A DNA stretch of 64,000 nt, from positions 62,001 through 126,000 of the forward strand of contig NZ_LWHM01000031.1 of assembly GCF_001642735.1 (NCBI RefSeq). Direction: 5' to 3'. Positions 48,049 through 58,107 of the stretch are shown piece by piece. Made by a program: the position numbers and the translations under genes. The stretch comes from Pseudohongiella nitratireducens (GTDB taxonomy: Bacteria > Pseudomonadota > Gammaproteobacteria > Pseudomonadales > Pseudohongiellaceae). Position 1 is the first letter of the stretch; each line of letters starts with the position of its first letter. The notes under the pieces were generated by a model. It was not told where the DNA came from and did no database searches. It worked only from the letters and a program-made list of their open reading frames with translations.

Positions 48049-50202
48049 ATGTTCAAACGCACCCTGCTTTTTACTTCCATTCTGATTAGCACTCAGGCTG
48101 CAGCCAGTAATGACCAGCTACAGGAAGTCACTATTATAGGCAGCGCCGAAGACGCGATGCAGTTACCTGGCTCAGCGCATGTCGTCAGTGAAGCCGAGCT
48201 GGAAAAGTTTGCCTATACAGACATCAACAGAATGGTGCGCCAAGTTCCCGGAGTTTACTTGCAGGAAGAAGACGGATTTGGCTTACGGCCCAATATTGGC
48301 ATTCGCGGCTCCGGCTCTGAACGTTCAGATAAAATTACATTATTGGAAGATGGTGTACTGATGGCGCCAGCCCCTTATTCTGCACCAGCGGCTTACTATT
48401 TCCCGACAGCAGGCCGGATGCACCGAATTGAAATACTGAAAGGCGCAAGTATTCTGCGCCAGGGCCCTGCCACTGTGGGCGGCGTTGTCAATTTGATTTC
48501 GACCCCAATCCCAAGCCAGACCAGCGCCGAGATCAATCTGGAAACAGGCGACTTCAGTACCCATAACCTGAATGCCAGTTATGGTACCCGTTCAGCGCAC
48601 TGGGGCATGCTGCTTGAAACCCAGCAGTTGCAGAGTGACGGTTTCAAAAAGATTGACCGCTCAAATCAGGACAGCGGCTTTGAGGTTGAAGACTACCTGG
48701 CCAAGTTTACTGTCAACACAGCAGGCGACAGCTCATTTTATCAGCAGCTGGACCTGAAAATTCAATATTCAGAAGAGCTGTCCAATGAAACCTATGTCGG
48801 CCTGACAGACCGTGATTTCCGCGATACCAGCAATCGTCGATATGGACTGACCGCCAATGATCAGATGGATACGCGCCACTCCAGCATCAGTGCCCGCCAC
48901 CTGGTTCAGCTTAATGATCAAATTACGCTCACTACCACGGCATACCAGAACCGTTTTAAACGAGACTGGTTCAAAGTTGATAAAATCGATGGATCAAGTT
49001 TTGGCAGCCTGATAGACGCTGCTAATATTGGTGATGTATCTGCTCAGTCAATCCTGAATGGCGACACTGATGCAGAAATCAGTATCAAACATAACGCTCG
49101 TGAATATACCAGCCAGGGGCTGCAGTCAGTAGCAGAGTGGTCTGTGAGCTCTCATCAAATGGAGCTCGGCATCAGATATCATGAGGACGATGTTGACCGT
49201 TTCCAGCCGAGTGAAGTCTTTCAGCAGTCCAGCGGAAACCTGGTCTTCGACCGCATCACGTCGCCCAGCTCCAGCAACAACCGGATCGAGGAAGCTGAAG
49301 CTCTCGCCATCCATTTCATGGATACCTGGCAGGCCTCTGCGCAGCTGGATGTCACGATGGGTCTGCGACATGAAGATATTGATACACGTCAGCTACGCTA
49401 CAGCGACCCGCAACGCAGCACACGAACACTGACGGCGAACAATAGTGTCTCAGAAACGCTTTGGAGCCTGGGCGCAACTTATGACTTAACTCCCAACTGG
49501 CAGGTACTGGCGGGTGTCCATACAGGGTTTGCCCCTGCTTCCGCTGGGTCGAGCGATAATGTTGAGCCGGAGAAAAGTCAAAACTATGAGGCCGGCTTCC
49601 GTTACCAGTCCGACGCGTTCAACAGCTCGGTTATCGGCTTTTTCAGTGATTATGAAAGCACTGTACTTAACTGCTCCCAGGCATTCCCATGTGGGCAGCA
49701 ATCCAGTGGTTCACAGAGCCTGGGTCAGTCAGAAATTGCCGGGGTTGAGCTGATGCTGGAGACAAGGCTCTATAACTCCGGGTCTGTGCAGGTACCGTTG
49801 ATGGTCAGCTTTACCCACACAGATGCAGAAATTACGGATGCGGAAAGCAACGATTCACTGCAAGCAGGTGATGTATTAAGGTATGTCCCCGAAAATGTTC
49901 TTAGTACCCAGGTAGGAATAAACTATGGCGATAGCCTGAGTGTTTATGTGAATGCCAATTATGTTTCTGAAATGTGCCACAACAACGAATGTGATCGTCC
50001 TGGCATCAATGATACATTGCTGGAAACAGATGAAACGCTGATATTCGACCTGGTAGGACATTACAACATCAATGATAATACCCGGCTGTATATAAAGATT
50101 GACAACATACTGGATGAGCAGGAGATAGTCGCTCGCAGCCCCGGTGGCGCTCGCCCCAGCAAGCCAAGAGCAGCCAGTGTAGGTGTCAATTTCCAGTTTT
50201 AA
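48049..50202 (+). CDS. TonB-dependent receptor, FecA/ferric-siderophore type
   Basis: The 717-residue receptor has a signal peptide ending near TQAAAS (residue 18), then a TonB-box-like LQEVTIIG and a plug domain (about 35-155, with RPNIGIRGSGSERSDKI and YYFPTAGRMHRIEILKGAS). A barrel ending VGVNFQF follows. Plug text resembles the FecA branch (ferric citrate or siderophores), but the N-terminal signalling domain is absent. A strong Fur box precedes it. The ATG at 48049 has GGAG upstream; a TTG at 48025 is less likely. A perfect hairpin terminator follows. Confidence 0.85.
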   Translation: MFKRTLLFTSILISTQAAASNDQLQEVTIIGSAEDAMQLPGSAHVVSEAELEKFAYTDINRMVRQVPGVYLQEEDGFGLRPNIGIRGSGSERSDKITLLEDGVLMAPAPYSAPAAYYFPTAGRMHRIEILKGASILRQGPATVGGVVNLISTPIPSQTSAEINLETGDFSTHNLNASYGTRSAHWGMLLETQQLQSDGFKKIDRSNQDSGFEVEDYLAKFTVNTAGDSSFYQQLDLKIQYSEELSNETYVGLTDRDFRDTSNRRYGLTANDQMDTRHSSISARHLVQLNDQITLTTTAYQNRFKRDWFKVDKIDGSSFGSLIDAANIGDVSAQSILNGDTDAEISIKHNAREYTSQGLQSVAEWSVSSHQMELGIRYHEDDVDRFQPSEVFQQSSGNLVFDRITSPSSSNNRIEEAEALAIHFMDTWQASAQLDVTMGLRHEDIDTRQLRYSDPQRSTRTLTANNSVSETLWSLGATYDLTPNWQVLAGVHTGFAPASAGSSDNVEPEKSQNYEAGFRYQSDAFNSSVIGFFSDYESTVLNCSQAFPCGQQSSGSQSLGQSEIAGVELMLETRLYNSGSVQVPLMVSFTHTDAEITDAESNDSLQAGDVLRYVPENVLSTQVGINYGDSLSVYVNANYVSEMCHNNECDRPGINDTLLETDETLIFDLVGHYNINDNTRLYIKIDNILDEQEIVARSPGGARPSKPRAASVGVNFQF

Positions 50203-50205
50203 TCT

Positions 50206-50240
50206 CATAGGTGGCGAAGTCAATGACTTCGCCACCTATG
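50206..50240 (+). terminator. hairpin terminator after the FecA-like receptor
   Basis: A perfect 16-bp stem (50206-50221 with 50225-50240) and 3-nt loop start four bases after the stop codon, followed by a short CTTT. Confidence 0.8.
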
Positions 50241-50472
50241 CTTTACTGACATCCAGCCAAATCCTGCTAACGTCTTTTCATCTTAAACAAGCAATTTCAA
50301 GAAAACACCTGCCTTTTTTAAAAATGACTTAGCCGGAAATTCAGAATCCGGCAGCATCCTCTCATTGCAAACTCTATAGTGAAACCACTACATTCCTGGA
50401 AGGCTGTCGGGATGCAGTTGTAGACGAAATCTCCAAATAATCATAACAATGTAATTGCAGGAGACATTTTAT

Positions 50473-53400
50473 ATGTGGTTCCCACATCACCTACCCCCGT
50501 TCCGTCGCTCGACCCATCACCGTCTGTTAACCGCCATCATTTGCACCAGCGCCATCGCAGCCATTCATGCTGCCCCTGTCAGTGCGCAGCAAAATGACAG
50601 TGACATGGAAGTGGAGGAAGTCGTTGTCACCGGCTCATTTATTCGTCGAAGCGAAGGGTTTACCGCCGCTTCGCCGGTAGTGCAAATGACCTCTGAAGAC
50701 CTTGACGCTGAAGGCACGGCCAATATGGCCCAGGTCGTACAAAACATGACCTTTAACGGCGGCACTGCTGTCACCAACTCGATCCAGGGGGTCGATGACA
50801 ACAGTCCGGCCTTCAATCTTCGTGGCCTGGGCCCCAGCGCCACACTGCAACTGGTCGATGGCAAACGCGTGACAACCAATAACGTAAATGCCTTGATTCC
50901 TGATATTGCCGTACAGCGTATTGATATCGTGACCGACGGCGCCGCTGCACTCTACGGTAGTGATGCCGTAGCTGGCGTTGTCAACATTATTCCCCATACC
51001 CAGTACGAAGGGGTAGAAATGTCCTTCTTCCAGGAAGGTGATACGCGGGGCGACTTCAAGGATTCTTCCATTGGCCTGCTGGCTGGCACCCAGCTTTCCG
51101 ACGATATCAATATCACCGCTGCCGCCAGTTACCGGGATCAGGGCAGGCTGCGCTGGCTGGACCGTCCGGAACTGATGACATCAGGCCTGACGTTGAATTC
51201 CGGTTCGCACCCAGGCAACTTCCTGGTACCTGTGCGTGATGAAATGGGCAACCTGACCGGTGGCACAGCAGGTCGGCCTGATCCAAGCTGTGGCCTGATC
51301 AGCGAAGACCCGCGCCAGATGGGCAACAACCCATATGGTATCAACTTGCTGGGGCGATGCTGGCTGGAATTCGGCGACACCCGGGATTTCCGCAACGATC
51401 AGCAATTCAGCCAGTTCTACGGCAATTTCGATTACAGCCCTGCCGGCGATTTTTCCATGTCCGCTCAGGTCATGTTCTCGCGCAAATACAGGCATAGCCG
51501 TAACAACCAGTCTAACCCGGGCGGTCGCGTACAAGACATGTCGACTATTCGGGGGGAGTTGCCTGGCAATACATTCCGCGCGATGTCAGCTGATCAGCGC
51601 GAACTTTATGCAGAGCCTCTAAGGGATGGCAACGGCGCTATTGTTACCGATGGCTACGGTCGCCCTCTTCCCATGCGTGACGCCAGCGGCCAGGTGGTGC
51701 TGGCCGGCAATCAGTTCGCATCCATGAATGCCGACCCCAGTGGCGGTGTGCCTTTCTATGAAGATGTCAGGGCCAATGCCTGGATGCCGATAGGAAAAAC
51801 CAGCACATTACCCACTGGGTTTAATGCTGACGGCACCAACCCTTATGTTAACGATGACAGAAATATGCGCCTGGCTTTCACCGCCAATTTCCCTGCCCCC
51901 TTTCTCGACAGCTGGGAAGGCATGGCCAGTTACGCCTACAACAAGTTCGAAGATCGTGGCCGGGAAAATCAGACCTTCAGCTTCAGCGCCATTGAATCCG
52001 GCCTGAACTGTGATGTCATCAATGATGTGGATGCCTGTTACAACCCGTTTGGTGTCGTTGATCCGCAATTTGCCACTTCCCAGGAAGTCACCGATGCCAT
52101 CTGGACCAACTACGCTCGTCGCAATGAAGACGAACTGCAAACCTTTGACCTGGTCTTTAATGGCGATGTCCGCATTGGCGATTTCCAGCTGCCCGGCGGT
52201 GAGATTGGTATGGCCGTTGGCTACCAGCGCCGCCAGGAAAAGCTGCTCGACGTACCAGCAGCCAATATCCTGGCTGGTGATCAATTCATTGGCTCACAAC
52301 TGGACGTCGCCTATGGCAGCCGGTCTGTTGACGCCTTTTTTGCTGAAGTCCTGTTGCCGGTGACCAGCAATTTTGAAATCACCAGTGCTTTCCGTTCGGA
52401 AAAGTTCAGCACTGGCCAGGACGATGCCATTGCAAAAGTCGGGCTTGTGTATGAACCTGCTGACTGGGTTGGCATCCGAGCTACCTGGGGACAGGCCTTC
52501 ATCGCACCGACTATCAGGCAACTGGAGTCGCCTGAAGATTGCGGCCTGAGTAGTGTCAACGACCCCTTTACCACCTTCCAGGGCTTTGTGACTTCCTGTA
52601 AAGCAGGCAATCCGAATCTGCAATCAGAAACCTCCACCAGCGTCTCTGCCGGTATTGATCTGGTGCCGATGGAGGGCATGACATGGTCCATTACCTGGAG
52701 TGAAACTGACTTCGAAGACAGAATCGTCGGCACGACAACGGAGGATACGATACGTTCTGACTTTGATGCCTTCCAGGAAGCCTACGGATTTACCCCGACA
52801 ACAGATAACCCCTACCCGTCCCTGAGTTTGCTACAACAATGGATTGACGACCCCAGGTCTGACAAACGAATCATGCGGGTACCGGGTGACATAGCAACTG
52901 TACAGCGCATTCAGCAAAGCGATTCGAACGCCTCTACCATGCTGGTACGTGCCTGGGATACCCGCTTAAGTTATGATTTGCCGTTCCGCCGCTGGGGTGC
53001 ATTTGATATCAATATGCAGGCAACCTATGTAGATACATATCAATATCAAATGTCAGCGAATGATCCCGTCCAAGAAGGCGCCGGTAACCAGAACAATCCA
53101 ACGGGTGCCGTTCCGGCAATGCCAAGATGGCGCGCAAACTCTCGCCTGCGCTGGTCGATGAACGACCACACATTGGCGCTGACAGCACGCTACACACATT
53201 CTGTTGCATTTGACGCTAATGAATACGATTTCCAGCGATTCTTCCCTTTTAGCACTTTCCGCTACACAACGGAGATCCGTCCATGGACGCAAATGGACAT
53301 GTTCTACACCTATCAGGGACTGGAAGTGCCTGGCGCAGGTGGGGAGTTGTCCCTGACAGTGGGTTCACGCAACGTTTTCGACCGTGAAGCACAGAAAACG

Positions 53401-53481
53401 GGCATGATCGCCGGAGCATTTGCAGAACTGCAGGATGTCACCGGGCGTTCTGTTTATGCCCGCATTGACTATCAGTTTTAA
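50473..53481 (+). CDS. large TonB-dependent receptor of unknown substrate
   Basis: The 1,002-residue receptor has a signal peptide (about 1-40, ending PVSAQ), a TonB-box-like EVEEVVVTG, and a plug with NLRGLGPSATLQLVDGKRV and GAAALYGSDAVAGVVNI. A long barrel has extended loops with paired cysteines (CGLIS...CWLEF, CDVIN...CYNPF, CGLSS...CKAGN). The C-terminus ends YARIDYQF. It is of the long class common in marine and soil Gammaproteobacteria that take up carbohydrates, peptides or other organics. Substrate is not predictable. The start at 50473 has AGGAG nine bases upstream. A membrane-bound AraC regulator follows. Confidence 0.85.
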   Translation: MWFPHHLPPFRRSTHHRLLTAIICTSAIAAIHAAPVSAQQNDSDMEVEEVVVTGSFIRRSEGFTAASPVVQMTSEDLDAEGTANMAQVVQNMTFNGGTAVTNSIQGVDDNSPAFNLRGLGPSATLQLVDGKRVTTNNVNALIPDIAVQRIDIVTDGAAALYGSDAVAGVVNIIPHTQYEGVEMSFFQEGDTRGDFKDSSIGLLAGTQLSDDINITAAASYRDQGRLRWLDRPELMTSGLTLNSGSHPGNFLVPVRDEMGNLTGGTAGRPDPSCGLISEDPRQMGNNPYGINLLGRCWLEFGDTRDFRNDQQFSQFYGNFDYSPAGDFSMSAQVMFSRKYRHSRNNQSNPGGRVQDMSTIRGELPGNTFRAMSADQRELYAEPLRDGNGAIVTDGYGRPLPMRDASGQVVLAGNQFASMNADPSGGVPFYEDVRANAWMPIGKTSTLPTGFNADGTNPYVNDDRNMRLAFTANFPAPFLDSWEGMASYAYNKFEDRGRENQTFSFSAIESGLNCDVINDVDACYNPFGVVDPQFATSQEVTDAIWTNYARRNEDELQTFDLVFNGDVRIGDFQLPGGEIGMAVGYQRRQEKLLDVPAANILAGDQFIGSQLDVAYGSRSVDAFFAEVLLPVTSNFEITSAFRSEKFSTGQDDAIAKVGLVYEPADWVGIRATWGQAFIAPTIRQLESPEDCGLSSVNDPFTTFQGFVTSCKAGNPNLQSETSTSVSAGIDLVPMEGMTWSITWSETDFEDRIVGTTTEDTIRSDFDAFQEAYGFTPTTDNPYPSLSLLQQWIDDPRSDKRIMRVPGDIATVQRIQQSDSNASTMLVRAWDTRLSYDLPFRRWGAFDINMQATYVDTYQYQMSANDPVQEGAGNQNNPTGAVPAMPRWRANSRLRWSMNDHTLALTARYTHSVAFDANEYDFQRFFPFSTFRYTTEIRPWTQMDMFYTYQGLEVPGAGGELSLTVGSRNVFDREAQKTGMIAGAFAELQDVTGRSVYARIDYQF

Positions 53482-53509
53482 ATGTCAGTGAATCAAGCGT
53501 AAACCAGCA

Positions 53510-53550
53510 ACAGCCGCGACCTGGATCACAATTGGCCAGGTCGCGGCTGT
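53510..53550 (+). terminator. hairpin after the large TonB receptor
   Basis: ACAGCCGCGACCTGG (53510-53524) pairs perfectly with CCAGGTCGCGGCTGT (53536-53550), with an 11-nt loop. No T-run follows. Confidence 0.6.
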
Positions 53551-53638
53551 CAACAACATGAATTTGTGTCATAGTAAGCAGGTACGCTGAAATAAAATAT
53601 CGTAGAAAATAACAATAACGAAACATCAGCGAGGTACT

Positions 53639-54748
53639 ATGGACCCGGACACTATAACGGTTCACCACTGGCTGTGCCTGTTTGCTGCGCTGGCATTCTC
53701 ACAGCTGCTCATTACCAGTGCCACTTTTGCGCAACGCAAACCCATTCAGTGCGCATCGCGCCTGATGATTGCATTAAGCATTGGCATCTCCGCGTACATG
53801 CTGACCGGCATCCCCATCATGCAGTCGGCCCACCCGGCGCCATTATTTGTTATCAACCTGCTCTCAATATCCAGCCCGGCCTTGTTCTGGATGCTGTCCC
53901 GCGAACTGTTTCAACCGCAAACCAACACTCAGATGCCAATCTTGGTCGTCATTCTGGTGGGAACTTACCTCACCTTGCGAATGACCGGAATCAGTGTTTT
54001 TGATGATCAGTTGTTGCGCCAGCAACCTGCCATGCTCGCCGTTTTCATTTATTTTCCGCAGTTAATCATGATCGGCCTGGTCTCACATGCCTGCCTGACA
54101 GCACTGCAGCAGATTCACGAAAAAGATCATGAAGACACTCACAGTTTGCCAAAATCACATATCATTTTTATCCTGACACTGGGCGCCATTATTTTCATGG
54201 TCGTCAGTACCAGTGCCCTCGGCATGGTGTCTGACCTGACCAAAGCCCTGTATTATTTTGCTATCTTTCTCGCTGCATTTGCCTTTAATACACAGCTGCT
54301 TCGTCTGGAACCGGTACTGGCGCAGCTGTTTATTCATGGCAGCTCAGTCAAATCGCCCACTTCTCTCAACCCCAAAGACCAGCAGCAGTACCAGCGTATT
54401 ATGGATACCATGCGAAAAGAACGGCTCTACGCCCGCCCGGGTCTAACGCTACGACATGTTGCTGATGCCCTGCCAATGCGTGAATACCGGCTTCGGGAGT
54501 TTATTAACAAGACGCTGGGATACCGCAACTTTAATCAGTTTGTAAATGCTTTTCGGCTGGAGCTGGCTTGTGAAAAATTGAGCCTGCCACCGAACGACAA
54601 AGTCCTGATCTCTGCCATTGCCTGGGATCTTGGCTACTCTTCCCCTTCAACATTTAACAAAGTGTTCAAGAAGCGATTTGGTGTAACCCCGTCCGAATTC
54701 CGCAAACAAATCGTTGCCGATGGCTGCAACGACCAGGTTCCTGTGTAA
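53639..54748 (+). CDS. membrane-bound AraC-family regulator
   Basis: The 369-residue protein has about seven hydrophobic segments in its first 225 residues and an AraC-type DNA-binding domain at the C-terminus (about 250-360, with LTLRHVADALPMREYRLREFIN and the second HTH ISAIAWDLGYSSPSTFNKVFKKRFG). AraC proteins tethered in the membrane are thought to sense signals there. It lies 157 bp after the large TonB receptor and may regulate it. The ATG at 53639 is preceded by GAGG. Confidence 0.85.
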   Translation: MDPDTITVHHWLCLFAALAFSQLLITSATFAQRKPIQCASRLMIALSIGISAYMLTGIPIMQSAHPAPLFVINLLSISSPALFWMLSRELFQPQTNTQMPILVVILVGTYLTLRMTGISVFDDQLLRQQPAMLAVFIYFPQLIMIGLVSHACLTALQQIHEKDHEDTHSLPKSHIIFILTLGAIIFMVVSTSALGMVSDLTKALYYFAIFLAAFAFNTQLLRLEPVLAQLFIHGSSVKSPTSLNPKDQQQYQRIMDTMRKERLYARPGLTLRHVADALPMREYRLREFINKTLGYRNFNQFVNAFRLELACEKLSLPPNDKVLISAIAWDLGYSSPSTFNKVFKKRFGVTPSEFRKQIVADGCNDQVPV

Positions 54749-54809
54749 TACAGCATCAAGCTTTCCCGCCCTGGTTCAAGTCAGCGTCATTTTATGCGCA
54801 TCGCGTTGA

Positions 54810-54863
54810 TTGACCTAATTAGTAAGCTTGCTTATAATAACTATACATACAATTAGCAAGCTA
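54810..54863 (+). promoter_or_regulatory. MarR-operon promoter with repeated operator half-sites
   Basis: TTGACC (54810-54815) and TATAAT (54833-54838) are exactly 17 bp apart. ATTAGTAAGCTT (54818-54829) inside the spacer and ATTAGCAAGCTA (54852-54863) just after the start site are near-identical repeats. AGCTTGCT and AGCAAGCT also form an inverted pair. This suits repression by the MarR protein encoded directly downstream. Confidence 0.75.
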
Positions 54864-54894
54864 CCTATCAGCCAGCTATTAAGGCGACAACATC

Positions 54895-55347
54895 ATGTCA
54901 AATCATAAAGACAGCAACGACAAACTGGGCTTCGTTATCCAGGATATTGCCCGCCTTATGCGCTGGAACTTTGATCGCCGCGCTCAGAACCTGGAACTGA
55001 CACGAGCACAATGGGGCGTGTTGGCAAATCTGACCCGCTGCCCTGGTGCCCAGCAGAAAACGCTCGCCGACCTGCTAGAGGTAACACCGATCACACTTGC
55101 ACGCCATATTGACAGACTGGAGCAGAACGGTTGGGTACGCCGGGAGGATGATGTCGAAGACCGTCGTGCCAAGCGCGTTTACCTGACCGAGAAAGGACAG
55201 GAGATTCTTGGCGAGTTACAGAGTGTGGGCCAGGAAGTTCGGCAGCAAGCATTAACAGGCATTAACACAGAAGAAGAAGAGCAGTTACTCACCCTGTTAC
55301 TCCGTTTACGGCAAAACCTGGGCACCTCGTCTACAGACGACAGCTAG
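54895..55347 (+). CDS. MarR-family transcriptional repressor
   Basis: The 150-residue protein has the MarR winged helix (WGVLANLTRCPGAQQKTLADLLEVTPITLARHIDRLEQNGWVRRE, about 42-85, in short pieces) and the wing motif DDVEDRRAKRVYLTEKG. It is SlyA/MarR-like. It leads the efflux operon and probably represses it until an aromatic or toxic compound binds. Confidence 0.92.
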   Translation: MSNHKDSNDKLGFVIQDIARLMRWNFDRRAQNLELTRAQWGVLANLTRCPGAQQKTLADLLEVTPITLARHIDRLEQNGWVRREDDVEDRRAKRVYLTEKGQEILGELQSVGQEVRQQALTGINTEEEEQLLTLLLRLRQNLGTSSTDDS

Positions 55348-55412
55348 GAACCGGGTATTGGCAGAGCGGATTTTAATCAGCAGTTTTACATCGCATTCAG
55401 GACAGTAACATC

Positions 55413-56444
55413 ATGACTAAAACAGTATTCAAACGTTTATTTCTTCTTTTGCTCGGCCCCCTGGCAATCGCAGCCGTCAGTGCCTGGCTGTACCTGCACG
55501 GCGGACGAATTGTCAGCACTGACAATGCCTATATCAAAGCCGACATCATTGATGTCAGCAGCGAAATTTCTGGCCGGGTGATGTCGGTCAACGTAGACGA
55601 TAACCAGCCCGTTGCCAAAGGTGAATTGCTGTTCACGATTGATGACCGCCCTTACCAGATCGCTCTGCATAAAGCGGAAGCTCAACTGGCCGAGGTGCGC
55701 AGCAACATCGCCAGCCTGAAACAGGAATATCATAACAGTGAAATCGCCATCCAGAATGCGGACACTCGCCTTGCTTATCTTGACAAGGAGCTTGAGCGGG
55801 TAAGGTCATTGCTGAATCGAGGCTCCATCTCGGTATCTGCTTTTGACGAAGCCGAATACCAGTGGACCGATGCGCAAAACAATCATCAGGACAAACTGCA
55901 GGCGCTGCAAGTGGTCAAGGCCAGACTGATTGATCCGGACCTGCCGGTTGATGAACACCCACTGGTCAAGCAGGCGCTGGCGCAACTCGATAGCGCCCGG
56001 CTGGACCTGGCCAATGTCGAAGTGTATGCCCCGACAAACGGCATCGCCGTCAATGTCTCTGCCAACGAAGGTGAGAATATTGTTGCTGGCTCACCACTGA
56101 TGAGCGTGGTCGACACTCAGCATTTGTGGATAGAAGCCAATTTCAAGGAAACCGACCTCACCAATATGCACCCTGGCCAGCATGTCAGCGTTGGTGTGGA
56201 CACCTACCCAGATCGACACTGGCAGGGCCGTGTATCCAGTATCACTCCGGCAACAGGGTCTGAGTTCTCATTGCTGCCCGCTCAAAACAGTTCAGGCAAC
56301 TGGGTCAAGGTCGTACAGCGAGTCGCGGTTCGCATTGAGTTTGAAGGTAGTGAGCCTCCGGCAGCATTGGTTGCCGGTATGAGTGCCCTGGTAGAAGTGG
56401 ATACAGAACAACAGCGCACGCTGCCTTTTATCAGCAGCCTGTAA
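55413..56444 (+). CDS. EmrA-type membrane fusion protein
   Basis: The 343-residue protein has one N-terminal membrane helix (about 8-30), a biotinyl-lipoyl-like half (DNAYIKADIIDVSSEISGRV, VNVDDNQPVAKGELLF), a coiled-coil hairpin (about 90-170) and a beta-barrel domain. This is the HlyD/EmrA adaptor that links the pump to an outer-membrane channel. It lies between the MarR gene and the pump gene on the same strand. Confidence 0.92.
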   Translation: MTKTVFKRLFLLLLGPLAIAAVSAWLYLHGGRIVSTDNAYIKADIIDVSSEISGRVMSVNVDDNQPVAKGELLFTIDDRPYQIALHKAEAQLAEVRSNIASLKQEYHNSEIAIQNADTRLAYLDKELERVRSLLNRGSISVSAFDEAEYQWTDAQNNHQDKLQALQVVKARLIDPDLPVDEHPLVKQALAQLDSARLDLANVEVYAPTNGIAVNVSANEGENIVAGSPLMSVVDTQHLWIEANFKETDLTNMHPGQHVSVGVDTYPDRHWQGRVSSITPATGSEFSLLPAQNSSGNWVKVVQRVAVRIEFEGSEPPAALVAGMSALVEVDTEQQRTLPFISSL

Positions 56445-56481
56445 GCCTCAACGACCTGTCACCATCAGCTATGGATATGAA

Positions 56482-57996
56482 ATGACCACTGCCTCTGTTC
56501 CCTTTCGTGGCCTGATCGCCATTTCGATCATGCTGGCGACCATCATGCAGGTACTCGATACCACGATTGCCAATGTCGCCTTGCCTCACATGCAGGGCAA
56601 CCTTTCGGCAACGCAGGATCAGATTACCTGGGTGCTGACCTCTTATATCGTCGCATCAGCAATAATGACACTGCCAACCGGGTGGCTGGCAGGACGGTAT
56701 GGCAGTCGCCGCGTATTCCTTGTCAGCACTGCCGGCTTCACCGTGACATCAGCTCTTTGCGGCATGGCCAACAGTATTGAGACCATGGTGCTGTTCCGCA
56801 TTTTACAGGGATGTTTCGGTGCCGCGCTAGTACCTCTTGCGCAATCGACACTGCTGGATATCAACCCCAAAGAGAAGCATGGCAGCGCCATGGCACTCTG
56901 GGGTGTCGGTGTGATGATTGGTCCGATTCTGGGCCCAACCCTTGGCGGCTACCTGACAGAGTATTACAGCTGGCGCTGGGTGTTTCTGATCAACCTGCCA
57001 CTGGGTATCATTACCTTTGCTGGCCTGTTTTTCTTTATGCCTGACAGCAAGCGTTCTGACCGACCATTTGATGCCTTCGGCTTCTTTACCCTGATGCTGG
57101 TAATCGGCAGCCTGCAGCTGATTCTTGATCGCGGTGAAACAGTTGAATGGTTCTCTTCGCGGGAAATCTTGTTTTACTGTGCAGTCGTGGCATCGGCAGC
57201 CTGGATGTATGGGGTTCACGCAAAAATGTCGAAGAATCCCTTCCTGTCACCTGCCCTTTTCCGTGACCGAAACCTGGTCACCAGCCTGGTGTTTATTTTC
57301 TTTGTCGGGATCATTTTGCTGGCAACCATGGCGCTGCTGCCACCCTACATGCAAAACCTGATGGGCTACCCTGTGCTTGATGTGGGCACATTAATGGCGC
57401 CACGTGGCATGGGAACCATGGTCGCCATGATGATCGTTGGCCGTCTGGCCAACCGTGTCGATCCACGCCTGCTGATTCTCACCGGGTTGAGCCTGACCGC
57501 ATTATCGCTCTATGAGATGAGCCTTTTTACTACCTACGTGCCCCCGAGTCTGATCGTCGGCACCGGGGTTATACAAGGGTTTGGGCTGGGCTTCATTTTC
57601 GTGCCGCTAAGCACTGTTGCCTATGCCACACTGGCGCCTCAATACCGTGCTGAGGCGGCCGGTTTTTTCAGCCTGATACGCAACATGGGCAGTAGTATCG
57701 GTATCTCAATGGTAATGACCGTGTTAAGTCGCAACATGCAGATCAATCACGCCTACCTGAGTGAATTTGTCACCCCCTTTTCAACCCGGGTGTCACTGAA
57801 CCAGGTTCCGGGTGCACTGGAACAGCAGGCTGGATCAGTCCTGCAAATGCTCGATGCTGAAGTGTCGCGGCAGGCGGCGACCATCGCCTACGTCAATGAT
57901 TTCCGACTGATGATGTGGATCGTCATAGCAGCTGCCCCGCTGGTATTTTTCCTGCGCAAAGAGAAACCCAATCAGGAAAGCGCCGTTTCCGCCTAA
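56482..57996 (+). CDS. DHA2-family multidrug efflux pump, EmrB type
   Basis: The 504-residue MFS protein has 14 membrane segments and the EmrB/QacA markers LDTTIANVALPHMQG, WVLTSYIVASAIMTLPTGWLAGRYGSRR (in part) and GPILGPTLGGYLTE. It exports drugs or toxic organics with protons, together with the EmrA-like partner 37 bp upstream. No TolC-like gene is in the operon. Confidence 0.93.
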   Translation: MTTASVPFRGLIAISIMLATIMQVLDTTIANVALPHMQGNLSATQDQITWVLTSYIVASAIMTLPTGWLAGRYGSRRVFLVSTAGFTVTSALCGMANSIETMVLFRILQGCFGAALVPLAQSTLLDINPKEKHGSAMALWGVGVMIGPILGPTLGGYLTEYYSWRWVFLINLPLGIITFAGLFFFMPDSKRSDRPFDAFGFFTLMLVIGSLQLILDRGETVEWFSSREILFYCAVVASAAWMYGVHAKMSKNPFLSPALFRDRNLVTSLVFIFFVGIILLATMALLPPYMQNLMGYPVLDVGTLMAPRGMGTMVAMMIVGRLANRVDPRLLILTGLSLTALSLYEMSLFTTYVPPSLIVGTGVIQGFGLGFIFVPLSTVAYATLAPQYRAEAAGFFSLIRNMGSSIGISMVMTVLSRNMQINHAYLSEFVTPFSTRVSLNQVPGALEQQAGSVLQMLDAEVSRQAATIAYVNDFRLMMWIVIAAAPLVFFLRKEKPNQESAVSA

Positions 57997-58107
57997 CTAC
58001 CTATACGCCAGCAACCGGTTACAGCGCGACATTTCAGCCCCCCGAAAATGTGCTAAGGTTGGCTCGAACCAGTTAACAGTAATTCAGTCGCCCCTGCTGG
58101 AGACCAC

